Shown: positions 45,669-56,581 of the stretch, piece after piece
Numbering within the stretch: the stretch's first letter is position 1
Layout of the letters: every line of letters starts with the position of its first letter
Assembly (NCBI GenBank): GCA_948329865.1
Contig: OX415249.1
Span: 19,317,545 to 19,381,544 of the forward strand
Direction of reading: 5' to 3'
DNA length: 64,000 bases
From: Linaria vulgaris
Taxonomy: Eukaryota; Streptophyta; Magnoliopsida; Lamiales; Plantaginaceae
Notes under the pieces: generated by a model
What the model was told of the DNA's origin: nothing
Database searches by the model: none
Seen by the model: the letters and a program-made list of their open reading frames with translations, nothing else
Made by a program: the position numbers and the translations under genes

Positions 45669-47124
45669 GGTAACAATGAATATCAATCAAGATTGACTCC
45701 AACTGGCGATGTTGTGCTAACACCAGTAGAAGATGGTGTGGACTCAACACCAGTGAGTGAGCTGGAAAACACAGGGAATGCCAATGTTGATCCAACACCA
45801 GAAGATGCTGATGCTGGACCAACACCAGATCATTTAGACTCTAACACTGAAGAGTCTATTGGAGAAAGAGTTACTAGAGACACTCTTGCACGACTACTGA
45901 GAGATCATCCTACTTCGCAGGTTATAGGCAGTCTTACTGATGGAGTAAAAACCAGAGACAAAGAAAGAGTAAATTATAGAAACATGGCTAAACTTAGTGT
46001 TTGTATGTCATCCGTTTGCAAATCTGTTACTTGCTTTGTTTCTGTTGTAGAACCTAAGAATGTTAATGAGGCTCTTAAAAATTCTCACTGACTAAATTCT
46101 ATGCAGGAAGAACTAATGCAATTCTTTAAGAACAAAGTGTGGAAACTAGTTCCCAGGCCATCTCAGACTAATGTAATTGGAACTAAGTGGATATTTAAAA
46201 ACAAGAGTGATGAAAATGGAGTGATACAAAGGTAGAAGGGATTGATTTTGATGAAACATTTGCTTATGTGGCCAGAATAGAATCCATTAGGCTTCTCCTT
46301 GCTATTGCATTCTTTCTAAAAATCAAATTGTTTCAAATGGATGTTAAGGGTGCCTTTCTAAATGGTTATATAGATAAAGAAGCTTTTGTTGAACAACCTA
46401 AAGGATTCACTGACCCCATCACCCTGGGTATGTTTACAAACTTGAAAAAGCCTTATTTGGATTGAAATAAGCTCCAAGAGCTTGGTATGGGAGGTTGACT
46501 GAATTTCTATTATACTTTGGTTTCACTAGGGGTGAGGGACATAGGACTTTGTTTATTATGAAAAATAGTAAAGAAATCTGCATTGCCCAAATCTATGTTG
46601 ATGATATAGTGTTTGGTTCCTCTAACCAGACTACCTTGGACAAGTTTGTGAGTACTATGACAGGTACATTTGAGATGAGTATGATAGGGGAACTCTCCTT
46701 CTTCTTAGGACTGCAAGTGAAGCAAAAAGAAACATGAATGTTCCTATCTCAACAGAAGTATGCCAGGAATTTGGTGAAGAGATTTGGGTTTCTGGAGTCC
46801 AAGCCATGCAAGACACCAATGTCCACTACAGTGAAGATAGAAAGAAATGTTGCTGGTGAAGATGTTGACTCAACACTCTACAGGTCCATGATTGGAAGTC
46901 TCATGTACTTATCAGCCACCAGACCAGACATAATGTATTCAGTGTGTGTTTGTGCCAGGTATGAGGCAGCACCAAAGGTATCTCACTTAACTGCAGTTAA
47001 AATAATCTTAAGATACATTTCTGGTACTGCTGAGTTAGGAATCTGGTATTCTCATGATACAAATTCAAACTTGGTTGGCTTTTGTGACAGTGACTAGGCA
47101 GGGGACTTAGATGATAGAAAATCC
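45669..47124 (+). pseudogene. SIRE-B linker and reverse transcriptase
   Basis: The acidic linker (TPVEDGVDSTPV, VDPTPEDADAGPTP) is in frame with integrase. RT keeps WKLVPRPS, GTKWIFKNKSDENG, the YVDD site (IYVDDIVFGSSN) and FLGLQVKQKET. About 30 codons around the KARLVAQGYT motif are damaged by a deletion near 46,228. Further stops are near 46,089, 46,466 and 46,735. RNase H starts (VGFCDSD) and is cut at 47,125. Confidence 0.8.
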
Positions 47125-47129
47125 TGGAA

Positions 47130-47447
47130 AAAGCCCGGGCCCGCTTATGGAAAGTGAAAATGGAAGCAGATCAGTTTCGAGTGAATGGATACTCTGAGAT
47201 AGAGCGAGAAAATTTGAATTTGATTAATTCAACTTATAAGACTTTAGAACAATTAGAAAATTACAAAAATTAAACTATTCAGTTTGAACACCAAAGAGCC
47301 GTTAATCAAGTCCGACAACGGGTTTTCCAACAAGCCTTACAATGGGCTCTAGGAACCCTGAATAGTTGTTTGAATAACGAGTTACACTTGCACACCATTA
47401 GTGCCAATATTAGCATGTTGGGAGCGATGAAAGAAAAAAATGATTAG
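47130..47447 (+). pseudogene. atpF: Plastid-derived atpF 3' fragment (CF0 subunit I)
   Basis: Translates KARARLWKVKMEADQFRVN, GYSEIERENLNLINSTYKT and RQRVFQQALQ, ending at a stop at 47,445. This is the C-terminal exon region of the plastid ATP synthase stator subunit b. One internal stop (YKN then TAA, near 47,268) and several changes show decay after transfer. The 5' exon is absent. Confidence 0.9.
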
Positions 47448-47502
47448 TCTTTCTACTATAGGCATCATTTTTTTCTTTTCAAAGAATAATTAAGAAAAAC
47501 TC

Positions 47503-47838
47503 ACGGTAACCATTCGAGCCGACGAAATTAGTAATATTATCCGTGAACGTATTGAACAATATAAAAGAGAAGTCCAGATTGTAAATACAGGTACCGTACT
47601 TCAAGTGGGCGATGGTATTGCTCGTATTCATGGTCTTGATGAAGTAATGGCGGGTGAATTAGTCGAATTTGAAGAAGGTACAATAGGTATTGCTCTAAAT
47701 TTGGAATCAAATAATGTTGGTGTTGTATTAATGGGTGATGGGTTGATGATACAAGAAGGAAGTTCTATAAAAGCAACAGGAAGAATTGCTCAGATACTAG
47801 TCAGTGAGGCTTATTTGGGCCGTGTTATAAACGCCCCC
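47503..47838 (+). pseudogene. atpA: Plastid-derived atpA 5' fragment (CF1 alpha subunit)
   Basis: Reads TVTIRADEISNIIRERIEQ, VGDGIARIHGLDEVMAG and SYLGRV-like end SEAYLGRVINA with no internal stop, matching about the first 112 residues of the alpha subunit. The initiator is ACG (47,503-47,505), where plastid genes have ATG. The nucleotide-binding domain is missing; after GRVINA the sequence is no longer atpA. It is non-functional here. Confidence 0.9.
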
Positions 47839-47941
47839 TATTCTATATATTTTCCAAGATCTCGGGTCAATTGATACATCCATGAGTTCGAGGGAATCAG
47901 GACCTTACCTTTTCTTTGACCAACGGTCCTCAAACCAATTA

Positions 47942-48345
47942 GGGGGTGTTTTTATCTTGGAAATAATTTGGTCTCTTGGTACAGTAAGAAACAAAATTGT
48001 GTATCTTTATCTACTGATGGGTCAGGGTATATTGCAGCTGGCAGCTGTGTAACCCAACTGATATGGCTGAAACATATGCTTTCTGATTATGGGTTGACTT
48101 GTAATACTCTGCTAATGTTTTGTGATAACTTGAGTGCTATTAGTATTTCTAGAAATAATGTGCGACATTCAAGAACTAAACACATAGATATTAGGCATCA
48201 CTTTCTAAGAGATTTGATTGAAGATAAAACAATCACAATTGAACATATTGAAACCAACAACCAACTGGGCTGACATATTTACCAAACCACTTGATACTGA
48301 GAGATTCTTCAGTTTGAGGAAGGCTCTTGGTATGAGCGTGTTGTG
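47942..48345 (+). pseudogene. SIRE-B RNase H, second part
   Basis: Resumes right after the plastid insert with the frame of GCFYLGNNLVSWYSKKQN and includes AISISRNNVRHSRTKHIDIR and HIETNNQL. A 1-bp change near 48,268 shifts the end. Collinear with 22,285-22,682. Confidence 0.8.
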
Positions 48346-49853
48346 AACACACTGAAAATACAGGTGTTGCCTTAACATCACAGACACCAGTGACTGATTG
48401 TGATGTACCCAGATTGCTTTCTTGTTTGTTTGATGATTTTGGATCTTCTATTTATCTCATTCATGTTTGTCTGACTCTACTGATCCTTGTTGAGTCTCAC
48501 ATGCATGTCATTTTGATAGGACAGTTCTCTCTTTACAAATGCTAATTCATTTATTTGATAAGACTTCCTTGCTTATGAGGTAGTGTCGTCACTTGGAAAA
48601 GCTGGGGTACACAGAGCTGACTGCTATGTTGTATTCAGTTGTGACTGATTCAAGTGATGGATACACAAAACAATATGAAGAAGATGGGGTGCGCATAGTT
48701 AACTACTATGTTGTATTCAGTTGTGACTTATTTATGTTGTTTTACCTGCAGAAGGAGCATGTTTGGGTGATCTTGTGTGCTGGGATGACTGGGGTCTTGC
48801 ATTGCCTGTCATGCAGTATGCTTGCTCACTTGTGCTTATGCCTTGTTTATGATGTTCAGTAAACAAGTTTGTGTTATGTCACTGGGGTGTAGGGGTCTTG
48901 TGCTGCGTGCATTCAGCCCTATGTACTTGCATGTGCATCTGAATTAATCATGTTTGACACTGGGGTGTTAGGGGTCCTGTTACTGCCTGCATTCAGCGTT
49001 TATATGGTTGCCTTTGCCTCATCATGCAATGCTGGAAAGTCATTTATGTTAATCTATTCTAAAAATGATAAGTAAAGAGTTTCTGCCCATGAATAGTGCT
49101 ATGTAGTGTTGGGCCAACACTGGTATCATTGGTGTTGGATGAACACTGTTCTTCGCTTTGTCTTTTCTCTGGAATGTTATCCTGCTGTGTTTTCATGATC
49201 TTAAGAGGGAGTATCTCTGGTTTTCTCCTGAATTATGAATGTAATATACAGAGGCATATCTTCTGGGTTATTAGCTGCCAGCACCACACAAGTTTGTTTC
49301 TCATTGGACTATAGGAGCTTAATTATCTCTGTGATGTTAATCCCCTTACTCATCTCTTGTGTGTTGTTTTCTGTCATCTAACTCCCACTCCTATCTCAGA
49401 TCTAAGGCAAGACTACTGTTGATTTGTATGGTTCAATTTAACTCAGTAGGTACCAGTTATCTTGCTTAGATTCTGCGCATGCGAGTATGTGAAGAAAACC
49501 TTGGTAAGATCCTGATTACACGGAAACTTGGCGCAATAATTATGTTGAGAAGCTGAAAGTCGAATGTTAGGTCAACACCGGACCACATGGTGTTGCCTCA
49601 ACACCCACCACAACACTGTCACTCATAAGTTATGCAATAACTGCTCTAGTCACGTGTCGCGCCAACACGTCCCACGATCAGCACGTGTTGACTCAACATG
49701 GGGGGAATGTCACAGGATCACATCAGTTTACCCACCCTTTACTTCTTTTAACTCTCACTTTCCTTTTTCATTATTTCACTTAAGCTAAAATTCTGCAAAT
49801 TCAAATGAGCCCCAATTTCTCTCCTTCTTTCCTATTTACTCACGCAGGCTATA
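48346..49853 (+). other. SIRE-B spacer between pol and ORF3
   Basis: Collinear with 22,683-24,216, including the two-copy CTATGTTGTATTC unit (48,620-48,725) and the GGGGT..TGCCTGCATTCAG units (48,775-49,000). A perfect-arm dyad lies at 49,107-49,121. No conserved ORF. Confidence 0.6.
49651..49687 (+). promoter_or_regulatory. Paired G-box motifs upstream of SIRE-B ORF3
   Basis: CACGTG at 49,651 and 49,682, 31 bp apart exactly as in SIRE-A, about 170-200 bp before the ORF3 ATG. Confidence 0.4.
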
Positions 49854-51622
49854 ATGGCAAAGAAATCTACCATCACTGATCTTGCTAATGTCGTTGCTGT
49901 CATGACGTCTGAGATAGGGGAAGTTCAACCTCGCCGAACCACCCGCACCCAAAACACGGTGGTGGCTACTGAACCACCAAAGCGAAAGGCCCCAGTTTAT
50001 ACCAGGAGGAATGTCAAGTCTAAAAAGGGTGCATCGACGAGTGCTGACAAGAGGAGGTTGTGCCAGCACAGGAAACCATGGAGGTGGCCCCAACATTGTC
50101 ACAAGTGGATGTTGCTGCCGCTTCAGTTAAAGCTCCGCCCGCTACTGTTGAGCAGGAACCCTCGAATGACGAACATGTGATTCTAGACACGGAACAACTT
50201 AAGAATGTTCAGTCTCCTGCTCCTCCTTCTGCTATTGAGGGGGAGAAGGATGATGAAGAGATCCAAGATGATCAAGAAATTGCTGAGGAAATGGCTGCTG
50301 AGGAGAAAGCGGCTGAGGACGAAGAAGAAGAAGAATCTTCATCCTCTGAGGACGACGACTCTGCTGATGAGCATGCGGAGGAAGAGGATGAGGAGGACGA
50401 GGACGAGAATGATGATGAAGAGGAGACTGAGGAGGAGAATCAACTGGTGCTAACTCTAGGAGGCACTAGTGTTGGGCCTACACCAGGCCCTCAGGGTGTT
50501 GAGCCAACAGCAGTTGAGGAAGATGCGGACGCAATATTGGCGTCTGATGAGGAGTCTGAGGAGGAGACACCGGAAACATTTGACTCATATTTTCCTGTTG
50601 AACCCTACAATAGGTATTTCTGGTCCAAAACTGCTAGTGATATCTCTGATTCTATTAATGCTAGGAAAATTTGGGGTGAAAAAACTCTTGTGACAGATGA
50701 CCTTACCAGATACAGGGTGTTTGAATTCCTAGAGTCTAGGAATCTTGTTTATTCTTTGATTGAGATTGCCCTTTATGTGCCTGATGTGGTGAGGGAGTTC
50801 TACAGCAGTGTCTCTAAGTTTATGCATGCTAGGGGATCTCCTATGTATGGTTTGGTGTTTGTGAGGGACAAATACTACAAATTCAATTCCTCACTCATCA
50901 ACAAAGCTTGGAAGATGCCCAGAAAGAAAGAGACAGAGGTGGAGATAGATGATGATCTCATGATAGAGGAACTGAAAGGGGGTTTGGAGAAAAAGTGGAA
51001 GAACAAACAGAAGGTTACTAGGCTCACCTCCCTTACTGCTGTGCTGTGCAAGGCTGCCTCATTCAACTGGACACCCGCATCCAACTCCACAGTCCTCACT
51101 TATGAGATGGTTGTGTTGATCTTCAAGCTGCTGAAGGGATATCCAGTGAACATGGGGGAAAGAATATTCAAAATCATTGTTGGAGCTGCACACAAAAAGG
51201 ATGTCATCCCGCCCTTCCCTTCACTAATCTACAAAGTGCTCACAGATCAAGGCTTCAAGAAGGGAGCTAATGTGACTGTTGTGGAGCAAGCTGGACAACT
51301 GCCTATCACCAAGAACTACTTTGGTGGAGATAGAATTGTTGACCTTCCACGGAAGGATCACACTGCACCAGAAACCAGCAGAGCCCAGCTAGTGAAGAAG
51401 ATGGCACACACCTTCACCACCGCCTCTATTGCTGAGGATGATGAGTCCACTCCCTCATTGGCCGTCAACACTGCCTTCATTGAAGAAAACGCGGAGTGGT
51501 GTGATAGGATGATAGGTGATAGAAGAAGGGAGATAGCTGATAAGGAGGAGGAAATCAAGGAACTTGACACCATCAAGAAGCACCTGTTGGTGGTGCTTTC
51601 CTCACAAAAAATGGGAGATTAG
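49854..51622 (+). CDS. SIRE-B third ORF (env-position protein), one frameshift
   Basis: About 588 codons. It begins MAKKSTITDLANVVAV at 49,854, needs one frame change near 50,050, and is then open for over 510 codons to 51,622. Regions: basic N-terminus (about 1-65), Pro/Val/Glu-rich (65-125), very acidic low-complexity (125-230), a conserved region (about 235-500: FEFLESRNLVYSLIEIA, VVREFYSSVSKFMHARG, VRDKYYKFNSSLINKAWKMP, LTSLTAVLCKAASFNWTP, VLTYEMVVLIFKLLKGYPVN) and a charged C-terminal coiled-coil-like tail. The middle part resembles the layout of the putative plant transposon protein family (PF20167-like), an inference from pattern only. I see no signal peptide or clear membrane span, so an envelope role is not supported by sequence. 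SIRE elements are known for an extra ORF in this position. Confidence 0.65.
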
Positions 51623-51979
51623 CCACCAATTTGAGTTTTTCTTGAGTATCTGTGTTTTTAAAGTTTTTTGAACAATTGTTTGCTTTTCAGAGAGAGCATG
51701 TTCTCTGTTCCTATCATTATGGGTTGTAAGTACATTTGAATATTATTCTGCACTAGAATTCTGTTTTACTTGGTTAAAATGTTGAACTAACTGCAGGTGT
51801 TAAATTTTTAATATATCTAGTGTTGAGACAACACTGGTAACTAAGTGCAGGTGTTAGAATGTTAATGTCTCGAATGTTTCAGTGGCATGTTCAGGTTCAT
51901 CAACTGGTGTTGTGGTAACATAATTAGTGGATGGTGTTTATGAAAACACCAGAGTCCAAAACTTCCTGATTACAGCTTC

Positions 51980-53190
51980 TTAAATAGTAAGAAATCTAGG
52001 ATTAAAAATTCTAAAAGTAGTACTATTAGGAGAGTAACTAACAAAGATACATTTTTCACTCTTTGGATCAAACTTACTCAAGTAATCGATATCATTCAAC
52101 ACATAGAACAAGCATCCAAATTCATGAAAATGAGCAACATTTGGTTTATTGTTCTTCAAAATCTCACATGGTATCATTGTAGTTCCAGGTCTAAGGTAAA
52201 CTCTATTAGCTATATGACATGTAGTATTCAACGCTTCACCCAAAGTTTCCTAGTCGAATTCTTAGCATTTAGTATTACCCTAACCACTTCTTGAAGAGTT
52301 CAGTTCTTTCTCTCAACAATCCCATTCTACCGAGGAGTCTTAAGTGTAGAATATTCATGGATGATTCCATTTTTATCACAGAAATCAGAAAAACTAGCAT
52401 TCTCAAATTCTCTACTCTGATAAGACTTAATCCTCCTTATAGATGCACCATACAGATTTTGTATACTAGCATACAAAATTTTGAAGGTATTAAAAGCTTC
52501 AGAATTTTCTTTCAGGAATTTAACCCAAGTATATCTAGAAACTCCATCAATAATTACAAAAGCATATTTCTTTCCACCATAACTTTTGACTGCTACGTGA
52601 CCCATAAGATCCATATATAACAAGTCCAAACATCAAGAAGTTCCAGAGCTCTAGTTCAGTGGCTTTAATGGTATATGAGTAGCTTTGATATGTTTACCTA
52701 TCAAGTAGTCACCACAAACTAGCTTACTAGGACTAGAAAGCTTTGGTAGATCTCTGACTACATCAAGTTTCTACAATTTTTCCAAGTTTCTGCAGTGCAC
52801 TTATCCAAACTTTATGTGCCACACAACTTACTCATCAACTTTTGCATGGAAGCATAGAGCCTCATCTTTTGCAAGATATCAGTTGTCTTTGGACCTTGTA
52901 CCTATCATCACAAAGACATTAGCGCTATCATAAACATAAGATGAATCCTTATTCGATTTTACTAACAAATCATCATCACAAAGTGGATTAATGCTAATTA
53001 AATTTTCCTTTAACCCATCAATCAACATGACATCCCTCAGGGGTGGAAATACTTCCACATTCAAGACTCCTCTTCCGATAATATTCCATTTGCTTCCTCC
53101 TCCATAGGTGACAATACCGGTGGATAAGGGAATAAAGTTCTTCAAGTTTGATTTGGAGCCTGTCATGTGTCTTGAGCATCCACTGTCAAA
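51980..53190 (-). pseudogene. SIRE-I protease and integrase
   Basis: The protease site is intact (WYFDSGCSRHMTGSKSN, about 53,190-53,140), followed by YGGGSKWNIIGRG. Integrase (52,629-52,327) has the first Asp (LLYMDLMGH); the second catalytic Asp position reads IKSYQSREFEN, so it is lost. 52,243-51,980 is the C-terminal part (NRVYLRPGTTMIPCEI, FHEFGCLFYVL, FDPKSEKCIFVSYS). Confidence 0.75.
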
Positions 53191-53479
53191 GTACCACTTA
53201 CCTGAAAGGTTAGTGTGAACAGCAAAGAAAACAACATTTCAAATTAGTTTGATTTTCGGAGTTCTCAAATTTTTTCATACCAAGTTCTGTTATTCTGTCC
53301 GGCAGTAGTGTTACCGAATGTTGTGGTAAGACTGATGTGAAATGTTTTCACAACATCAATATTGCTACTACTGGCCTCACCTGTCATTTTTTCTGTTCAA
53401 GAATTTTCTTATATTTCTGACAGTAAGGTTTAATGTGTCCTAGCTGAAAACAATATTGACAAATATATATGATTTTCTT

Positions 53480-55129
53480 AGATTTTACTAAACTTTATTT
53501 ACCCTTTTCAGTACCAGCTTTAACAAAACCGGAGACAGAAGTAGAAGAACCAGATTTATCAATGAATCCCAAACCATTTTTATCTTCATTACCTATACAT
53601 GGTACTTCATCAAGTTTAGAAGTACATGTATTACATTTTGCAACTGTCTGTTTAGACTTCTCAAGCCTTACCATTACTTTTACTAGTTCAGTTTCCTTTC
53701 TAACCAGATCCATTTGACATGAATGAACTAATAGCCATTCATTTTATGCTCTAAGTGATTTCACACTTTTGCTCAATTTGAAAATCTCTACCAACACTTT
53801 CTGATAGGTGGTCTTGGGATCTTCAATGATTTCCTCTTAGGATATTTCATTTTCAAAGAAGTATTCCTCATCTTGATCTACAGTTCCACGAAAACATTCA
53901 AATCCAAATTCATCAGAGTCAAATAAAACATCAAAATTATCACAATTACTTTAATCATTCCATTTTTCAAAAAAAATCTCATGGACAACTATTTCAGACT
54001 GGATGTTGTGACAACATTGAGTTCTGGGGTTGTTTTGATATTCGAGCGGCTCATCTTGTGTCCATTGAATCTGAGTGACCAGCTTAGCAGAATGAATTCC
54101 TTCATCTTGACTTCAGTTTCAATATTGGATCCAGAACCTATATCATTATCATCTTCCTCTACACAAGCCCAAAGAGAACTTCCCTTTTTTCGAAGGGTGT
54201 TACCACATTCATAAGTAAGATGACCCCAAACCTTACATTCATAACATTAAACTTTCTTTAACTGTTCAACATCTTGGCAAGTAGGTTGAGTGGCCAAATA
54301 CTTAGCACCTTTAGGAAAGTTCTTTCTAACCATATGTGATTTTCGAAGAGAGGTATTGTAAGTTTTTCAAGGTTAATCTATTTAACTGCCTAGATATCTT
54401 TTTATAGTTAGCAGAAACTTCTTCTTCATCGTCAAGTTCTTCATATTCAGAATTCTAGACTTGTAGAGCAACGACTTTATTTTTACCACGTTGAGAGGGT
54501 AAATTCATTTCAAATTCTCAAAGAGAATTGAACATGACATGGAAATCAAAGGTATCTAAGTTCGTAGCTTCATGCATAACTATTTTATTCATAGAAAATT
54601 TTGAAGTTGGTGTTTTGTAAGACTGATATCTCTTTGTTTTACCTGGGAAAACCTAGCATTTAACATTGATTAGATATTTCTAGAATTTTGTCAAAGTAAC
54701 TTTCGATACTCTCATTCTCTCTCAATTTTAAGTATTCAAAATCCTGCAAAATGTGCCTATGTTTGAATTCTTTAATGCTAGACTCACCTTCATAGTGGCC
54801 TTGTAGGATATCACATGCATCTTTAGTAGTTGAACAATTTTGAATTAACTTAAACATATGGCGGTCAACCCAGATAAAAATAATATGAAGAGCCTTTTCA
54901 TTATAAGAAGCAAGACTTATCTCAACAGCATCCCAAGTTGATTCTGGTTTGAGCACAATACATTGTCTACATCTCGTGGTAATGTGGGCAGAGAATATCC
55001 ATTAATCACAAATTGCCAAGCTCGCACGTCGATCGACTTCATATGTGTTCTGATCTCGGTCTTCCAGAATGCATAGTTGGATCCGTCCATAGCTGGTAGC
55101 TTGTTGTTAATCGGATTAACGTTGTCCAT
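53480..55129 (-). pseudogene. SIRE-I gag
   Basis: Starts MDNVNPINNKLPAMDGSNY. 54,956-54,660 has the middle of gag (SLASYNEKALHIIF, FEYLKLRENESIESYFDKIL). A CCHC knuckle is at about 54,200-54,260 (CYECKVWGHLTYEC), then an acidic and coiled-coil part to 53,495. Several stops and frame changes. Confidence 0.75.
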
Positions 55130-55184
55130 CTTGTAGTATCAAAATCAAACACCAGTGAAACCGGTGCTTGACTCTGACGCCAGT

Positions 55185-56137
55185 TATAAGTATTGGATCA
55201 GGACTTGATACAGTGTTGCACGATGTTGCGATAACACTAGTCAGATCTAATGTTATCTTAACACTTTTTTGATCATAAAATATTGCAGCGGGATATAATC
55301 AACACAAGCACTTTTTTTTATCAAACAACAAAAGTAATTTTAAGAAGAATATATGAATATATTTTTCCGCGCCTTAGTCAAAAAATCACTACGAATAATG
55401 ATCTTACAAAAGATGTTCTCACAACTCTCAAGCGCGCCCTCGAATTGTTCAAATTCAACCAAGCAAACAATGATTAACGCATTAATTCTAAACATAACTT
55501 AGACTCAATTCGTTAATCTAAAAACTCGGCAATGCAAGACAAACTACTGAACAACAATAGATCTAATCTCTCGGATTCTTTAGCTCTTTTTTCTTGTTAT
55601 TTGTATTGATGTACTTCACTCCTTATATAGATATGTATATCTTGATTTCCAAAGCATATTATACACGTTGTTGAATGCTTTCAATCTTCCTTGTAGTAAC
55701 TCTACTTCCTTTGGTCTCAGTCTCTTATCGTCAGAAGGCTTCATTAATTATAACGGGTGCTATTTAAGAAAGACTCCTTCAATGTAGACTTCATCCTTGG
55801 AAAGTATCTTGATAGAATTTCCTTTCCTTATAGCATCCTTCCTGAATTAAACTTCCTTCTTCAACTAGATCACACGCCCAACTATTTATGGAAAGACCGA
55901 ATATGGAAACACTTGATTCGTCTTATGATTTACTAAAAGCCTGAAAAATTCATAAACAACTATTAAAATGGAACTAAGTTAATATGTGAATAAGGCAAAA
56001 CATAAAGATGTTGAATGTATATCAAGATAGTTCATTGTTTGTGTTCTGTGTTATGGTAACACTTCATCATCTCAATGTTATGATAACCTTTCACAGCTTC
56101 AATGTTATGATAACGCTACACAACACTTGCACTTTCA
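55185..56137 (-). repeat. SIRE-I 5' LTR (about 953 bp)
   Basis: On the minus strand it begins TGAAAGTGCAAGTGTTGTG, like the other SIRE LTRs, and ends CAATACTTATA before the primer-binding site. It carries dyad variants with a TGTTATGATAACA core (for example 56,041-56,055) at its start and GTGTTATCGCAACA-type copies near its end. Confidence 0.7.
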
Positions 56138-56581
56138 CTTCCAAACATCAATTACCTTATGATCATTATAATATACCTAATTAACCGATTACTTGACTGG
56201 CATTAATAACATGTTATTAAATAAAGGATCTTAGTAAGAACTATGAAGGAACGATTTCAAACTAGTTAAGAAAATGGAGGGGATCGGAGAGCATTTATTC
56301 CTAGTATTTTTTATTTCAACCCATCAAAATGTACCATGCATCACAATCCTTTTACTCCAAAATTACTATATACACAGAAAAATCCAACAATCAGTCGGGT
56401 ACAATTGATCGATAAATATTGTTGCATTACCAACATGATACAGCTAGCAAAAATCTTAATGAATTCAAGAATATATATAAGTAAACAATGTAATTTTCTC
56501 CTGTAAACAAAGTTCAATTTGAAGAAGCAACATTGTTTCCAAACTCCTTCTAGAAGCACTTTTATCAGTTACATTAATTAA
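56138..56581. other. 3' flank of the UPF0496 gene, no other gene seen
   Basis: AT-rich unique-looking DNA. It would include the 3' UTR of the minus-strand gene ending at 56,582. Confidence 0.5.

Larger units (their letters stand above)
47125..47941 (+). other. Insertion of plastid DNA (NUPT) in SIRE-B RNase H
   Basis: Between Copia sequence ending GATAGAAAATCC and resuming GGGGTGTTTTTATC lie 817 bp that match the plastid atpF-atpA region: the 3' part of atpF, the spacer and the 5' third of atpA. About 100 bp of other, unidentified sequence follow. SIRE-A lacks the insert at the same site, where it has ACTAGTGG, so about 6 bp of target were lost. Gene order and strand match the plastid operon. 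Confidence 0.9.
41690..51865 (+). mobile_element. SIRE-B: Ty1/Copia SIRE-type element without 3' LTR
   Basis: 5' LTR, primer-binding site, gag, protease, integrase, RT, RNase H (split by plastid DNA), spacer and ORF3 are all collinear with SIRE-A. The sequence is lost about 240 bp after ORF3, where oppositely oriented SIRE-I begins. Its left flank TATGA has no partner on the right. The right boundary is approximate. Confidence 0.85.
51866..56137 (-). mobile_element. SIRE-I: related SIRE-type Copia element (minus), 3' half missing
   Basis: Reading right to left: LTR, primer-binding site (TGGCGTCAGAGTCAAG, about 55,182-55,167), gag, protease, integrase and the start of the linker, ending at the junction with SIRE-B. 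It is a different subfamily, with a longer LTR and diverged proteins. RT, ORF3 and 3' LTR are absent. Confidence 0.8.

Noticed and set aside
47605..47874. 89-codon ORF as a working atpA gene
   Set aside because: It covers only about the first fifth of the alpha subunit, lacks the nucleotide-binding domain and sits in a broken retrotransposon; it is transferred plastid DNA.
49854..51622. SIRE ORF3 as a retroviral-type envelope
   Set aside because: I see no signal peptide, fusion peptide or membrane anchor; position alone is not enough.
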